Positions 25,068-37,612 are shown, counted from the first letter of the stretch. The stretch is 64,000 bases of DNA from Stella humosa (GCF_006738645.1 NZ_AP019700.1:1066001-1130000), one strand, 5' to 3'. Made by a program: numbers and translations. The notes: generated from the sequence alone by a model not told the origin.

Positions 25068-25700
25068 ATGGCCGTCATCGCGGCGCTCGACCCGCATGTC
25101 GACGCCTTCCAGCGCCGCTTCCTGGACGCCATCGCCGCGCGACCCGCGCCGGGTCCGCTGTTTCAGGAAGAGGTGGCGCGGCTCGGCCGGGCGCTGCCGG
25201 TCGGTTCCTCAGACGGCGAGCCGGCTGTCGCACAGGAGCAGCCGGCCTGCGCCCATCTGCCGTGCGCGATCGCAGCGGGCCTGGCGGGCGCCGAAGCCCC
25301 GCTCGTGGCGGCGGTGGCGGCGCTGGCCCCGGCGCTATGCTGGACCTATGGCTATCCGCCCGACGACCGCTATCCCGGCCTGGCCGAGCGGATCGCCTTC
25401 TGCGAGGTGGTGGGCTTTCGCGGCCTGCGGCCGGGCGGGGCGGTTCGCCTCGGCCTGACGCTGATGGCGCCCGGGACGGCCTATCCCGCCCATGCCCATC
25501 CGGCGGCGGAGACCTATCTGGTGATCTCCGGCACCGGGCTGTGGCAGGCGGGCGAGACGCCCGCCGCCATGCGCCCGCCGGGCTCGGTCATCTGGCACCC
25601 GGCGGACGTGCCGCATGCCATGACTAGCTTTGCCGATCCGCTGCTGGCCGTGTGGAGTTGGAGCGGCCGGATCGCCGCTCCACCCTTCTACACGACCTGA
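25068..25700 (+). CDS. Cupin protein of the dimethylsulfoniopropionate lyase family (DddL/DddQ-like)
   Basis: 210 residues. The C-terminal cupin (about 125-205) has the metal-site pattern of DMSP lyases: YPAHAHPAAETYLVISG followed by WHPADVPHAM and PLLAVWSW. In DddQ/DddL the equivalent His, His, Glu, Tyr and His residues bind the metal and start beta-elimination of DMSP to acrylate and dimethyl sulfide. The N-terminal half is a helical region as in that family. Activity on DMSP is not proven; members from soil bacteria may act on other substrates. A DmdC-like gene occurs at 16104. Confidence 0.72.
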   Translation: MAVIAALDPHVDAFQRRFLDAIAARPAPGPLFQEEVARLGRALPVGSSDGEPAVAQEQPACAHLPCAIAAGLAGAEAPLVAAVAALAPALCWTYGYPPDDRYPGLAERIAFCEVVGFRGLRPGGAVRLGLTLMAPGTAYPAHAHPAAETYLVISGTGLWQAGETPAAMRPPGSVIWHPADVPHAMTSFADPLLAVWSWSGRIAAPPFYTT

Positions 25701-25709
25701 CGGGATGCC

Positions 25710-25784
25710 TCATCGCAGCCCGAGGAAGCCCAGGATGGCGATAACGATGACCACGGCGCCGACCAGCCAGACGATGTTGTACAT
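25710..25784 (-). CDS. 24-residue single-span membrane peptide
   Basis: MYNIVWLVGAVVIVIAILGF, then LGLR and stop. A GGGGG tract lies at proper distance upstream of the ATG at 25784. The peptide is almost entirely one hydrophobic helix with a C-terminal Arg. Near-identical tiny proteins are, as I recall, common in alphaproteobacteria, often annotated hypothetical. Too short for most gene callers. Function unknown. Confidence 0.65.
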   Translation of the reverse strand: MYNIVWLVGAVVIVIAILGFLGLR

Positions 25785-25848
25785 GGAACCCCCGATGCGA
25801 TAGTTCAGCCGCGATAACGACGGCCGCGGGGAAACGTTCCGGGCCTTG

Positions 25849-26517
25849 TCATGCGCCGACCGTCGAGGTCACCCACAGCACGACAGCCTCGATGCGGCCG
25901 GGGTTGGCGAAACGGTGCGGGATGTCGCTGTGGAAGCGGAAGCTGTCGTTCTGCTCCAGCAGGTGGCGCTTCTGGTCGATCCACAACTCGAGCTGGCCGG
26001 CCATCACCATCCCGCACTCGATGCCGCGATGGGTGTAGTAGTCGGGACCCGAGCTGCCGCCCGGCGCCACGTGGACGAACATCATTTCCAGCGTGCTCGG
26101 GTCGGCCGGGGTCAGCATCTGCTTGATGACGCCCTTGTAGGATAGGTCGAGGATGCGGCGCGCCACCGGCCGCATCACCCGGCCGCCATCGGTCGGCTGC
26201 GGCTGCTCGGTCGTCTGGAACACGCTGCTGAGCGGCAGGCCCAGGGCGCCGCAGATCTGCCGCAGCGACCGGACGGAAGGCGAGGTCAGCCCGCGCTCGA
26301 TCTGGCTGATCAGGCCGATCGACACGCCGGCCGCCTCGGCCAGGCGCGTCAGCGGGTAGCCGCGCTCCTTGCGGATGCGCCGCAGGTGGGCGCCGATGCC
26401 GGGCGGGGGCGGCACCAGCGCCTCGGTCTCCTCGGGCGCGCCTTCATCGGGCATGTCGGCGTCGACCGCCCGGTTCTTGCGTGCGGCTGGGCCTCGCTCC
26501 TTGACGTCCTGCTTCAC
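25849..26517 (-). CDS. XRE-family regulator with C-terminal cupin
   Basis: 222 residues. The helix-turn-helix at about 43-97 (LAEAAGVSIGLISQIERG, SPSVRSLRQICGALGLPL) is followed by a cupin sensor domain (about 140-215, PGGSSGPDYYTHRG, HSDIPHRFANPG). Such regulators (PuuR-like) bind small metabolites, often polyamine or amino acid derivatives. It is last in a leftward three-gene run (SDR, Rid, XRE) facing the branched-chain-type importer, and is the natural candidate regulator of both. Confidence 0.9.
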   Translation of the reverse strand: MKQDVKERGPAARKNRAVDADMPDEGAPEETEALVPPPPGIGAHLRRIRKERGYPLTRLAEAAGVSIGLISQIERGLTSPSVRSLRQICGALGLPLSSVFQTTEQPQPTDGGRVMRPVARRILDLSYKGVIKQMLTPADPSTLEMMFVHVAPGGSSGPDYYTHRGIECGMVMAGQLELWIDQKRHLLEQNDSFRFHSDIPHRFANPGRIEAVVLWVTSTVGA

Positions 26518-26567
26518 TCCCGCTGCCTTTCTTTCCCCTTCTGCGATCGAGGGGCTGGTTGTCGCCT

Positions 26568-27935
26568 TCAGGCAGCGTCCGTCGCCGCCGTCACCTCGAT
26601 CTCGATCAGGGCGCCGTCATAGGCCGTGGCCCCCAGCACCGGCAGGATCGACGTGGCCGGCAGCCTGCCGCCGAACATCCCCAGCGCGACGACCAGCACC
26701 GCGGCTGTGTCGGCCAGGTCGGCCAGATATATGGTCTGGTGGACTACCTGTCCCAGCCCGGTGCCGTACTGCCCCAGCCCTTCCGCCAGCAGGCCATAGA
26801 CATGGGCCGCCTGGGCCGCGGCCGGGCCGGCGCGGTCGCTGCGGCCGGCGGCGATGCCGCGCGCGGCCGCTGACAGGTGGCGTGGCCCCTCTATCAGGCG
26901 GGGGACCGTAAGATCGATCGGCACCTCGCCGGCCGTCATGACGATGGGGCCCGCCTGAACGATGCCGTGGTAGGAGCGCGACAGGGCATGCGGCTCGCCC
27001 ACCACGCGCTTGGCCATGGCCCCCGCCGGGTCGCGCGCCACCAGGCGCCCGGTCCACAGGCTGTCGGTGCCGGGGATGGCCGTCACGGGGAAGCAGGACA
27101 GGGCGAAGCCGTCGAAGTCCCGCCCCAGCGCGCGGGCGACCGAGCCATAGGCCAGGAACTGCATCGAGCGCAGCAGCCAGGCGTTGTGATAGAGGACGTC
27201 GCGCGACGGAATGCCGGCCAGTTCGAGCAGCCGGCGCAGGTTGCGCCACATCGCCGCCTGCTGGACGAGGAAGCGCTCGATCTCGCGGTCGCCCGGCCGG
27301 CAGGCCTCGACCAGGCTGCGGAGGTCGGCCGGCAGTGCCGATGCGCGCGCCGGCGCCTCGTCCGTGCCGGCGTCGATGCCGGGCAGGTTCGAGGTGAAGA
27401 CGAGGCCGCCCGCCCTCGCCAGCGTCGCATAGGGCTGCGTCAGGCCGGCCAGCTCGGGCAGGATTACCTTGTCGGGCGGGGCGTCCCCGCCATGGGTGGC
27501 GATACCATCCAGGACGATGTCGATGGCGGGGTCGCTGCCTGGCGTGGCGCAGACCATGACGTCGACCGCCGGCAGCGGCGCCGGCAGCAGGGCCGCCAGG
27601 ACGCGGGCGAGGAACGGCCCGTCCTCGACCCGGCGCAGGACGACGCGCAGCAGCGCCAAGTGGGCCAGCGTCGCCCCGGCCGCGGCCAGCGTCGCCTCCA
27701 GGTTGCGCAGGCACTGCCACGCCTGGGCGGTGAAGCGGTCGGCGCGGATATCGACGAAGGCGGCACCCGTCGCCACCGACCGGACCGCATCCGCCGGGAG
27801 CTCGGCGGAGCTGGCGACGACCTCGCCCGTGTCCGGCCGGTGCGGCGTGTGGCTGCCGAGATAGAGCAGCGGGCCGGCGATGCCGGCCGCCGGCCAGGGC
27901 GCCCCGGCCGGGCCGGCTATCGTCCGCCCAGCCAT
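26568..27935 (-). CDS. Rid-family protein with two RidA-like domains
   Basis: 455 residues. Two YjgF/RidA-like regions are visible: one at about 30-150 (ending MVCATPG) and one at the C-terminus (AAQAAHVYGLLAEGLGQYG, LPATSILPVLG, IEIEVTA), with a third linker region having a similar look (VFTSNLPGID). RidA proteins deaminate reactive enamine/imine intermediates, but the Arg of active RidA is not evident at the end of domain one. TGATG coupling to the SDR gene upstream; a GTG at 27938 is an alternative start. Likely part of an amine or amino acid catabolic set. Confidence 0.78.
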   Translation of the reverse strand: MAGRTIAGPAGAPWPAAGIAGPLLYLGSHTPHRPDTGEVVASSAELPADAVRSVATGAAFVDIRADRFTAQAWQCLRNLEATLAAAGATLAHLALLRVVLRRVEDGPFLARVLAALLPAPLPAVDVMVCATPGSDPAIDIVLDGIATHGGDAPPDKVILPELAGLTQPYATLARAGGLVFTSNLPGIDAGTDEAPARASALPADLRSLVEACRPGDREIERFLVQQAAMWRNLRRLLELAGIPSRDVLYHNAWLLRSMQFLAYGSVARALGRDFDGFALSCFPVTAIPGTDSLWTGRLVARDPAGAMAKRVVGEPHALSRSYHGIVQAGPIVMTAGEVPIDLTVPRLIEGPRHLSAAARGIAAGRSDRAGPAAAQAAHVYGLLAEGLGQYGTGLGQVVHQTIYLADLADTAAVLVVALGMFGGRLPATSILPVLGATAYDGALIEIEVTAATDAA

Positions 27936-28651
27936 CACAGGGCCGACTCGCCGGGCGAGATCAGGATCGCCGGCACCCGCACATGCGGCGGCTGCTTCAG
28001 GGCGAACAGCAGCGCCTGGGCCACGTCCGCCGGCTGCAAGGGATGGTCGATGCTGCGCTGCTTGGCGATCGACACCTCGTACTCGCGATGCAGCTCGGTG
28101 GCGATCAGGCCCGGCTGCAGGTTGGTGATACGGATGTCGCTGCGCGCCACCTCCATCCGCAGCGCCTCGGCCAGCGCCTCGATCGCGTACTTGGTGCCGG
28201 CATAGGCCCCGCTCTCCAGCCCGACCTTCAGGCCGAGGATGCTGGAGGTATTGACGAGGTGTCCGCTGCCGACGCGGCGGAAGTGCTTCATCGCCGTGTA
28301 CATCACCCGGTAGGCCGCCTCGACGTTGAGGCGCACCATGGCGGCCACGCGGTCGATGTCGATCTGCTCGATCGTGCCCGACGTCATGTAGCCCGCATTG
28401 TTGAAGACGATATCGACCTGCCCGAAGGCGGTCTCGGCCTCGGCGAAGAGGGCGGCGATGGCGGCAGGCTCGGTGATGTCGCCCGACACCGCGCGCGTGC
28501 CGGGAAAGCGCCGGGCGAAATCCTCCAGCCGGTCCACGCGCCGCCCACCCAGGACCAGCCGCACGCCCTCGCCCGCCAGGGCCTCGGCGCAGGCGAGCCC
28601 AAGGCCGCTGCTGGCGCCGGTGATGATCGCGACCTTGCCCTTTAGTTCCAT
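27935..28651 (-). CDS. Short-chain dehydrogenase/reductase (SDR)
   Basis: 238 residues: TGASSGLG (about 12-19), Arg pair after beta-2 (GGRRVDRL, favouring NADP), NNAG, NTSSILG and YAGTK. It resembles the YdfG/serine-3-dehydrogenase branch. AGGAG stands eight bases before ATG 28651. First gene of the leftward SDR-Rid-XRE operon. Confidence 0.9.
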   Translation of the reverse strand: MELKGKVAIITGASSGLGLACAEALAGEGVRLVLGGRRVDRLEDFARRFPGTRAVSGDITEPAAIAALFAEAETAFGQVDIVFNNAGYMTSGTIEQIDIDRVAAMVRLNVEAAYRVMYTAMKHFRRVGSGHLVNTSSILGLKVGLESGAYAGTKYAIEALAEALRMEVARSDIRITNLQPGLIATELHREYEVSIAKQRSIDHPLQPADVAQALLFALKQPPHVRVPAILISPGESAL

Positions 28652-28701
28652 GACGCGTGCTCCTGGCGATTGACGTGCATTTTCAGCATATGTAGCATCA
28701 C

Positions 28702-28717
28702 TTTCACTTTTGTGAAA
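28702..28717. promoter_or_regulatory. Inverted repeat in divergent promoter region
   Basis: TTTCAC-TTTT-GTGAAA, perfect 6-bp arms, midway between the SDR start (28651) and the importer binding-protein start (28767). A candidate operator for the XRE-cupin regulator. Confidence 0.5.
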
Positions 28718-28766
28718 TCCGGGTTGAAGCCCCCTGCGGGGGCGCCGGTCATCGATGGGGGGCTCA

Positions 28767-29972
28767 ATGGATCGCCGACGCTTCATCCAACTGGCGGCTG
28801 CCACGGGTGCCGCCGCCCTGCCGCTGCCGGGCTTCATCCGCTCCGGTTTCGCCGCCGAGCGGGTCGACATCGGCGCGGTCTATTCCTCGACGGGACCGTT
28901 CGCGAGTGCCGCCGTGCTGGCCAACCGCGGCTCCAAGCTGGCGGTGGACACCTACGGCAAGGCCGGCGGTGCCGCCCTCAACTATGTCCTGCTCGACGAC
29001 CAGGGCGACCCCGGCAAGGCGGTGCGCAAGGTGCAGGAGGCGATCGAGCAGCAGAAGATCCGCCACTTCATCGGCGCCACCATCTCCTCGATGGCGCTCG
29101 CCATCTCCAAGGAGGTGCACAAGGCGGGCGGCGTCTACACCAACCAGGGTGGTGCCGACGAGATCACCGGGCCGGACTGCAACCGCGCCACCTTCCGCTG
29201 GCCGGTCGCCACCTATGGCGCGATCGAGCAGACCGTGCGGCCGGTGATCGAGCTGAACCCGGGCGCCAAGCGCTGGTACACGATCACCGGCCAGTACGTC
29301 TTCGGCGAGGCCCTGCTGCGCAACACCAAGGCGGTCCTGGCCGAGAAAGGGTTGGAGCATGCCGGCAACAGCTACCACTCCCTGGCCGAGAAGGAATTCT
29401 CGGGCTACATCACGGCGGCCATCGCCCAGAAGCCGGATGTGCTCTGCATCCTGAACTTCGGCAACCAGACGGCCGACGTGATCCGCCAGGCGGTCAGCTT
29501 CGGCGCCAAGCGCAACATGAAGATCGTGGTGCCGTGGTCGACCGGCCTCGACCAGTTCCAGGCGCTGGGCTCCAACGTCATCGAGGGCGTCTATTTCGGC
29601 CTGCAATACTGGCACGAGGTCGACACGCCCGGTAACCGCCGCCTGCGCCAACTGGTGAAGGAGAAGCTGAACGAGACGCCGACCTATCTCGTCGCCGTCG
29701 GCTACGCCATCGTCCAGATGCTGCTGGAGGGCATGAACAAGGCCAACTCCACCGACCCGGCCCGGATCATCGCCGCCATGGAGGGCATGACCTACGAGGG
29801 CATCACCGGGGACGAGATGATCCGCGCCGGCGACCACCAGGTGATCAAGGACTACTACCTGGCCATCGGCAAGGCGCGCTCGGCGATGAAGGACGGCGAG
29901 AACTTCGCCGACATCATCTCCAGCGGGAAGTCGTTCCTGCCGCTGGATAAGACCGGTTGCAAGATGGCCTGA
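28767..29972 (+). CDS. Branched-chain-type ABC substrate-binding protein, Tat signal
   Basis: 401 residues. The start DRRRFIQLAAATG with following hydrophobic stretch and AAE cleavage site is a twin-arginine signal, so it is exported folded. The body is a type I periplasmic binding fold of the LivJ/HAAT class (GAVYSSTGPFAS, FGNQTADVIRQA). I prefer ATG 28767, which follows GGGGG, over ATG 28755. It serves the permeases and ATPases encoded downstream. The ligand is unknown; the divergent Rid and SDR genes suggest an amine or amide. Confidence 0.92.
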   Translation: MDRRRFIQLAAATGAAALPLPGFIRSGFAAERVDIGAVYSSTGPFASAAVLANRGSKLAVDTYGKAGGAALNYVLLDDQGDPGKAVRKVQEAIEQQKIRHFIGATISSMALAISKEVHKAGGVYTNQGGADEITGPDCNRATFRWPVATYGAIEQTVRPVIELNPGAKRWYTITGQYVFGEALLRNTKAVLAEKGLEHAGNSYHSLAEKEFSGYITAAIAQKPDVLCILNFGNQTADVIRQAVSFGAKRNMKIVVPWSTGLDQFQALGSNVIEGVYFGLQYWHEVDTPGNRRLRQLVKEKLNETPTYLVAVGYAIVQMLLEGMNKANSTDPARIIAAMEGMTYEGITGDEMIRAGDHQVIKDYYLAIGKARSAMKDGENFADIISSGKSFLPLDKTGCKMA

Positions 29973-29982
29973 CCGATACCGG

Positions 29983-30007
29983 CGGCGGGGCAGGCGCCCT
30001 GCCGCCG
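29983..30007 (+). terminator. Stem-loop after the binding-protein gene
   Basis: CGGCGG(GG)CAGG pairs with CCTGCCGCCG (two-base bulge), followed by TTCTTCCCGTTCTCT. Placed between the binding-protein gene and the permease genes, it probably attenuates read-through and lifts binding-protein expression over the membrane parts. Confidence 0.5.
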
Positions 30008-30049
30008 TTCTTCCCGTTCTCTCAGACGAAGGCCCGGTCGCGAAGCCCG

Positions 30050-30907
30050 ATGCACATCTACCTGCTCCAGATCCTGAACGGCATCGGCATCGGGATGATC
30101 TATTTCCTGATCGCGGTCGGGCTGACGGTCATCTTCGGCATCCTGCGCTTCGTCAACTTCGCGCATGGCGCCTTCTACCTGGTCGGCGCCTATCTGGCCT
30201 TCTACCTGATCCAGCTCTTCGACAGCTTCTGGCTGGCGCTGCTGGTGTCGCCGCTGGCGGTGGCGGCACTCGCCTGGCTGCTCGACCGGGTGTTGTTCCA
30301 TCGCATCTATCACATGTCCCACGACGCCCACATCCTGGTCACGGTCGGCATCGCGCTGATGTTCCAGGAGACGGTGATGGCGATCTGGGGGCCGGTGCCC
30401 CAGCACGTGCCGATCCCGACCGGGCTCGACGGCATCGTCATCCTGGGCGACTTCGTCTACCCGACATACCGCCTGTTCGTGATCGCGGTCGCGGCCGTCC
30501 TGGCCGGCGGCCTGTGGCTGATGATGGAGCGCAGCCGCATCGGCGCCATGCTGCGCGCCGGCAGCGAGTCGCCGGAGATGCTGTCGCTGCTGGGCGTCGA
30601 CACCTTCCGCCTCTTCGGCTTCACCTTCGCGGGCGCGGCCTGGCTGGCGGCCGTCGCCGGCACGATCGCGGCCCCCTTGCGCGGGGTCGAGCCCTTCATG
30701 AGCTTCGAGGCGCTGGCGATCGCCTTCGTCGTGGTGGTCATCGGCGGCCTTGGCAACTTCACCGGGGCGCTGGCCGGCGGCCTGATGATCGGCATCGTCC
30801 AGAGCCTGATGAGCAGCATCTGGCCCGAGGGCGCGCGCCTGATGATCTACGTCACCATGCTGGCGGTGATCCTGCTCAGGCCCTACGGCCTGTTCGGCCG
30901 GGCATAG
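30050..30907 (+). CDS. Branched-chain amino acid-type ABC permease LivH
   Basis: 285 residues with about eight hydrophobic segments; LTVIFGILRFVNFAHGAFY and GGLGNFTGALAGGL are family hallmarks. Forms the inner-membrane channel with the LivM-type subunit encoded two bases downstream. No strong ribosome site is seen before ATG 30050. Confidence 0.93.
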   Translation: MHIYLLQILNGIGIGMIYFLIAVGLTVIFGILRFVNFAHGAFYLVGAYLAFYLIQLFDSFWLALLVSPLAVAALAWLLDRVLFHRIYHMSHDAHILVTVGIALMFQETVMAIWGPVPQHVPIPTGLDGIVILGDFVYPTYRLFVIAVAAVLAGGLWLMMERSRIGAMLRAGSESPEMLSLLGVDTFRLFGFTFAGAAWLAAVAGTIAAPLRGVEPFMSFEALAIAFVVVVIGGLGNFTGALAGGLMIGIVQSLMSSIWPEGARLMIYVTMLAVILLRPYGLFGRA

Positions 30908-30909
30908 CC

Positions 30910-31881
30910 ATGTCGTACCCGGGCATGCCGCGCGCGCTCCGCGACCTCGCCATCCTGATCGCCATCGCGGTCGCCCTCCGCTTCGCCCTGCCGTCGGTGT
31001 CGCTGGCGACCGAGGTGCTGATCTTCGCCATTGCCGTCTCCGGCTGCACCCTGCTGCTGGGCTATGCCGGGTTGATGTCGTTCGGCCAGAGCGTGTTCTT
31101 CGGCGGCGGCTCCTACCTGACCGCGTTCGCCATGAAGGGGTTGGGGCTGACGCTGCTGCCGGCGCTGGCGGCAGGGGCGGTGTCGGGGGCGGTGCTGGCC
31201 GGCATCATCGGTCTCTTCGCCATCCGCAAGCGCGGCGTCTATTTCGTCATGCTGACGCTGGCCTTCTCGCAGGTCGCCTACTTCGTCATCCTGGCCTTCG
31301 GCCATGTCACCGGCGGCGAGAACGGCATGACCGACGTGCCGCGGCCGGCCCTCGTGCTGGCCGGCCATACGGTGAGCGCGCTGGCGACGCCGGGCGCCTT
31401 CTATGTCGTGACGGCGACGGTCTTCTGCCTCGTCTTCGTGGCGCTGGGCCGGCTGGTGCGCAGCCCGTTCGGCGCCGTCGTCGTGGCGCTGCGGGAGAAC
31501 GACACGCGGGCCGAGGCGCTGGGCTTCAACGTGCTGCAGTACAAATGGGCGACCTTCGTCGTGGCCGGCGCCGTCACCGGGCTGGCCGGGGCCTTGCACG
31601 CCATGTTCATCGGCTATGTGCCGCTGAACAACATCGAGTTCGAGATGAGCGAGCGCATCGTCATCATGGCGATCCTGGGCGGCACGGGCTCGTTCTACGG
31701 CGCCTTCCTGGGAGCCCTCATCTACAACGTCGCCGCCGACGTGCTGTCGTCGATCTGGCCGCGCTGGCTCTTCGGGGTGGGGGTGACGCTGATCGCCGTC
31801 GTCCTGCTGCTGCGCGGCGGTGCCTGGAGCGGGGTGGAGATCGTCCTCCGGCGCCTCTCCGGACGGGGCGGGCGGCCATGA
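30910..31881 (+). CDS. Branched-chain amino acid-type ABC permease LivM
   Basis: 323 residues, about nine to ten membrane spans. GYAGLMSFGQSVFFGGG and the loop RENDTRAEALGFNV, followed by YKWATFVVAG, are typical of LivM. ATGA overlap with the ATPase gene downstream shows coupling. Confidence 0.93.
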   Translation: MSYPGMPRALRDLAILIAIAVALRFALPSVSLATEVLIFAIAVSGCTLLLGYAGLMSFGQSVFFGGGSYLTAFAMKGLGLTLLPALAAGAVSGAVLAGIIGLFAIRKRGVYFVMLTLAFSQVAYFVILAFGHVTGGENGMTDVPRPALVLAGHTVSALATPGAFYVVTATVFCLVFVALGRLVRSPFGAVVVALRENDTRAEALGFNVLQYKWATFVVAGAVTGLAGALHAMFIGYVPLNNIEFEMSERIVIMAILGGTGSFYGAFLGALIYNVAADVLSSIWPRWLFGVGVTLIAVVLLLRGGAWSGVEIVLRRLSGRGGRP

Positions 31882-32626
31882 CCGCCATCCTCGAAGTGCG
31901 CGGGCTGACGGTGAAGTTCGGGGATTTCGTGGCCGTCCGCGACGTCTCCTTCGACCTTGCGCCGGGCAGCATCCATTCCATCATCGGCCCCAATGGCGCG
32001 GGCAAGACGACGCTGTTCAACGCGCTGACCGGGCGGGTGATGCCGACCGCCGGCAGCGTCACGTTTGCCGGCCGCGACATCACCCGCCTGCCCATGCACC
32101 GGCGCACGGTGCTGGGCATCGGCCGGTCCTTCCAGGTGACCAGCCTCTTCGCCGCGATGACGGTGCGCCAGAGCCTGGCGCTCGCCTGCCAGCGCAAGCT
32201 CGGGCTCGGCCTGCTGGGCATTCTGTCGCGCGACCGCAGCCTGGCGCCGGCTGCGGCCCGGGCCGACGAGCTGCTGGCCTTCCTCGGCCTCGGCGACGTG
32301 GCCGAGCGCAAGTCGGGTGAGCTGTCGCACGGCCAGCAGCGCCGGCTGGAGATCGGCCTGGCACTGGCCGCCCGGCCGCAGGTCGTCTTCCTGGACGAGC
32401 CCACCGCCGGCATGGGCATCGACGACATCGATGCCGTCCGCCGCCTGATCCGCGAGATCGCGCGGACCTGCACCGTCGTCCTGATCGAGCACAACATGGC
32501 GATCGTCATGGGCATCAGCGACACCATCACGGTCATGTTCCAGGGCGAGGTGCTGGTCGAGGGACCGCCCGACGCCATCCGCGCCGACCGCCGGGTGCAG
32601 ATGGCCTATCTGGGCGAGGTGGCGTG

Positions 32627-32627
<1 letters not shown>
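31878..32627 (+). CDS. Branched-chain amino acid-type ABC ATPase LivG
   Basis: 249 residues. Walker A GPNGAGKTT, signature LSHGQQRRLEIG, Walker B VVFLDEPTAGMG and H-loop IEHNM, in the order expected for LivG. The signature reads SHGQQ as is usual for this branch. Coupled to both neighbours by overlapping codons. Confidence 0.93.
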
Positions 32628-33331
<704 letters not shown>

Positions 33332-33363
33332 AGGCCGCGCCGGTGGCGTGATGCGGTCGCCGG

Positions 33364-33484
33364 TCCGTCTCTCGACTGCTCGCTGCGCTGCGCGCTCGAG
33401 ATGAGGTTCTTCCTTATATTCCAGAGACCTACCTCATCCCGAGCGCACAGGGCCGCGCAGCGGACCGAGCAGTCGAGGGACGTA
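33364..33484. repeat. Dispersed palindromic intergenic repeat, full copy
   Basis: Imperfect inverted repeat: left arm 33364-33407 (containing CTCGACTGCTCGCTGCGCTG), right arm 33431-33484 (containing CCGAGCAGTCGAGGGACG). The same units occur at 20439-20540 and 9222-9244. It sits between the convergent livF-like and amidase genes and may act as a bidirectional terminator. Confidence 0.8.
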
Positions 33485-33496
33485 ACGGCGTCCGCC

Positions 33497-36564
<3,068 letters not shown>

Positions 36565-36681
36565 GAGGACCATCCTTCGAAGAAGATCGATTTATTGGCG
36601 GCGATTTCACTCGCGCCACGTCCGGTAGATGCGGACGATCGGCAATCTATACAAGGTTCCGGCCGAATGTCCGGAAAGTAT

Positions 36682-36695
36682 ATATCGCGCGATAT
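36682..36695. promoter_or_regulatory. Perfect 14-bp palindrome upstream of groES
   Basis: ATATCGCGCGATAT in the AT-richer 241-bp region between the divergent groES and FMN-reductase genes. Could be an operator for either. A possible heat-shock-type promoter for groES (CTTGTA, then GCATCT 17 bases on, around 36655-36625, minus strand) is weak. Confidence 0.4.
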
Positions 36696-36805
36696 TTTGC
36701 CGGAGCGCCGAGAATTATTTGGCAGGATTTTGCGGTTGCCGGGCGATCGCCCGATCGTCGGCGCTGCGATAGGATCCGGGCGAAGCGGCGATGGGGAGCG
36801 TGACG

Positions 36806-37360
36806 ATGGCGAAGCTGGTGGGAGTCTCGGGAAGCCTGCGACGGGGTTCCTTCAATGCCGGGCTGCTGGCAGCGGCACGGGAGGTGATGCCGGCGGGCTC
36901 GACCTTGGAGATCGCGACGATCGCCGGCATCCCCCTCTATGACGGCGACCTGGAGGCGGCCGACGGCATCCCGGCGGCCGTCACCGCATTCAAGGCGGCG
37001 ATCACCGGCGCCGACGGGCTGCTGCTGGTGACGCCGGAGTACAACAACGGCATTCCGGGCGTGTTCAAGAACGCCATCGACTGGGCCTCGCGCCCGGCCA
37101 GCGACATCGGCCGGGTGTTCGGCGGTCGCCCGGTGGCGGTGATCGGCGCCTCGCCCGGCGGCTTCGGCACCATCCTGGCGCAGAACGACTGGCTGCCCGT
37201 GCTGCGCACGCTGGGCACCCGGCCCTGGCATGGCGGGCGGCTGATGGCGGCCCAGGCGGGCAAGCTTTTCGATGCCGGCGGCGCCCTGGTCGACGAACCG
37301 ATGCGCGGCCGGCTGGCGCAGTTCATGGCCGGCTTCGTCGCCTTCGTGGAGGGCGGCTGA
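36806..37360 (+). CDS. NADPH-dependent FMN reductase family flavoprotein
   Basis: 184 residues, flavodoxin-like fold. GSLRRGSFN (about 9-17) binds the FMN phosphate and TPEYNNGIPGVFKNAIDW is the family signature. It reduces FMN, quinones or azo compounds with NADPH. ATG 36806 is preceded by GGGGAG at seven bases; an ATG at 36791 is also in frame. Confidence 0.92.
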   Translation: MAKLVGVSGSLRRGSFNAGLLAAAREVMPAGSTLEIATIAGIPLYDGDLEAADGIPAAVTAFKAAITGADGLLLVTPEYNNGIPGVFKNAIDWASRPASDIGRVFGGRPVAVIGASPGGFGTILAQNDWLPVLRTLGTRPWHGGRLMAAQAGKLFDAGGALVDEPMRGRLAQFMAGFVAFVEGG

Positions 37361-37378
37361 CGACGATCCTCCGACCGC

Positions 37379-37612
37379 TCAGTCGGGCTTCTTCTTGCTC
37401 TTGCAGAAGCCCTTCTTGCGCTTGCGGCGGAAATTGTCCTGCTCGGTGGTGCAGGCGGCCGCCCTGACCGCCGACCGGGTCGAGGTGCGTGACGCCAGCT
37501 CGATCCCAGCCGCCTGGCCGGCGGCGGCGACCGCGGCCGCCTGCGGCGTGGCGGCGGCGGAGCCGGCTGCGGCGGCCGCCAGCAGGATCGCCGCGAAGGT
37601 TGCCCGATACAT
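37379..37612 (-). CDS. Small secreted basic protein
   Basis: 77 residues. An N-terminal signal peptide (MYRATFAAILLAAAAAGSAA, cleavage near 21) is followed by an Ala-rich stretch and a very basic tail (RRKRKKGFCKSKKKPD) with two Cys. No family recognised. Convergent with the FMN reductase gene 18 bp away. Confidence 0.6.
   Translation of the reverse strand: MYRATFAAILLAAAAAGSAAATPQAAAVAAAGQAAGIELASRTSTRSAVRAAACTTEQDNFRRKRKKGFCKSKKKPD

Noticed and set aside
36574-36805. CIRCE (HrcA-binding) element upstream of groES
   Set aside because: I searched for TTAGCACTC-N9-GAGTGCTAA-like arms and found none; only an unrelated 14-bp palindrome is present.
37361-37378. Short hairpin after the FMN reductase gene as a terminator
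   Set aside because: Only a 5-bp stem (CCGAC/GTCGG, just past the stop) and no T-run on the plus strand; too weak to call.
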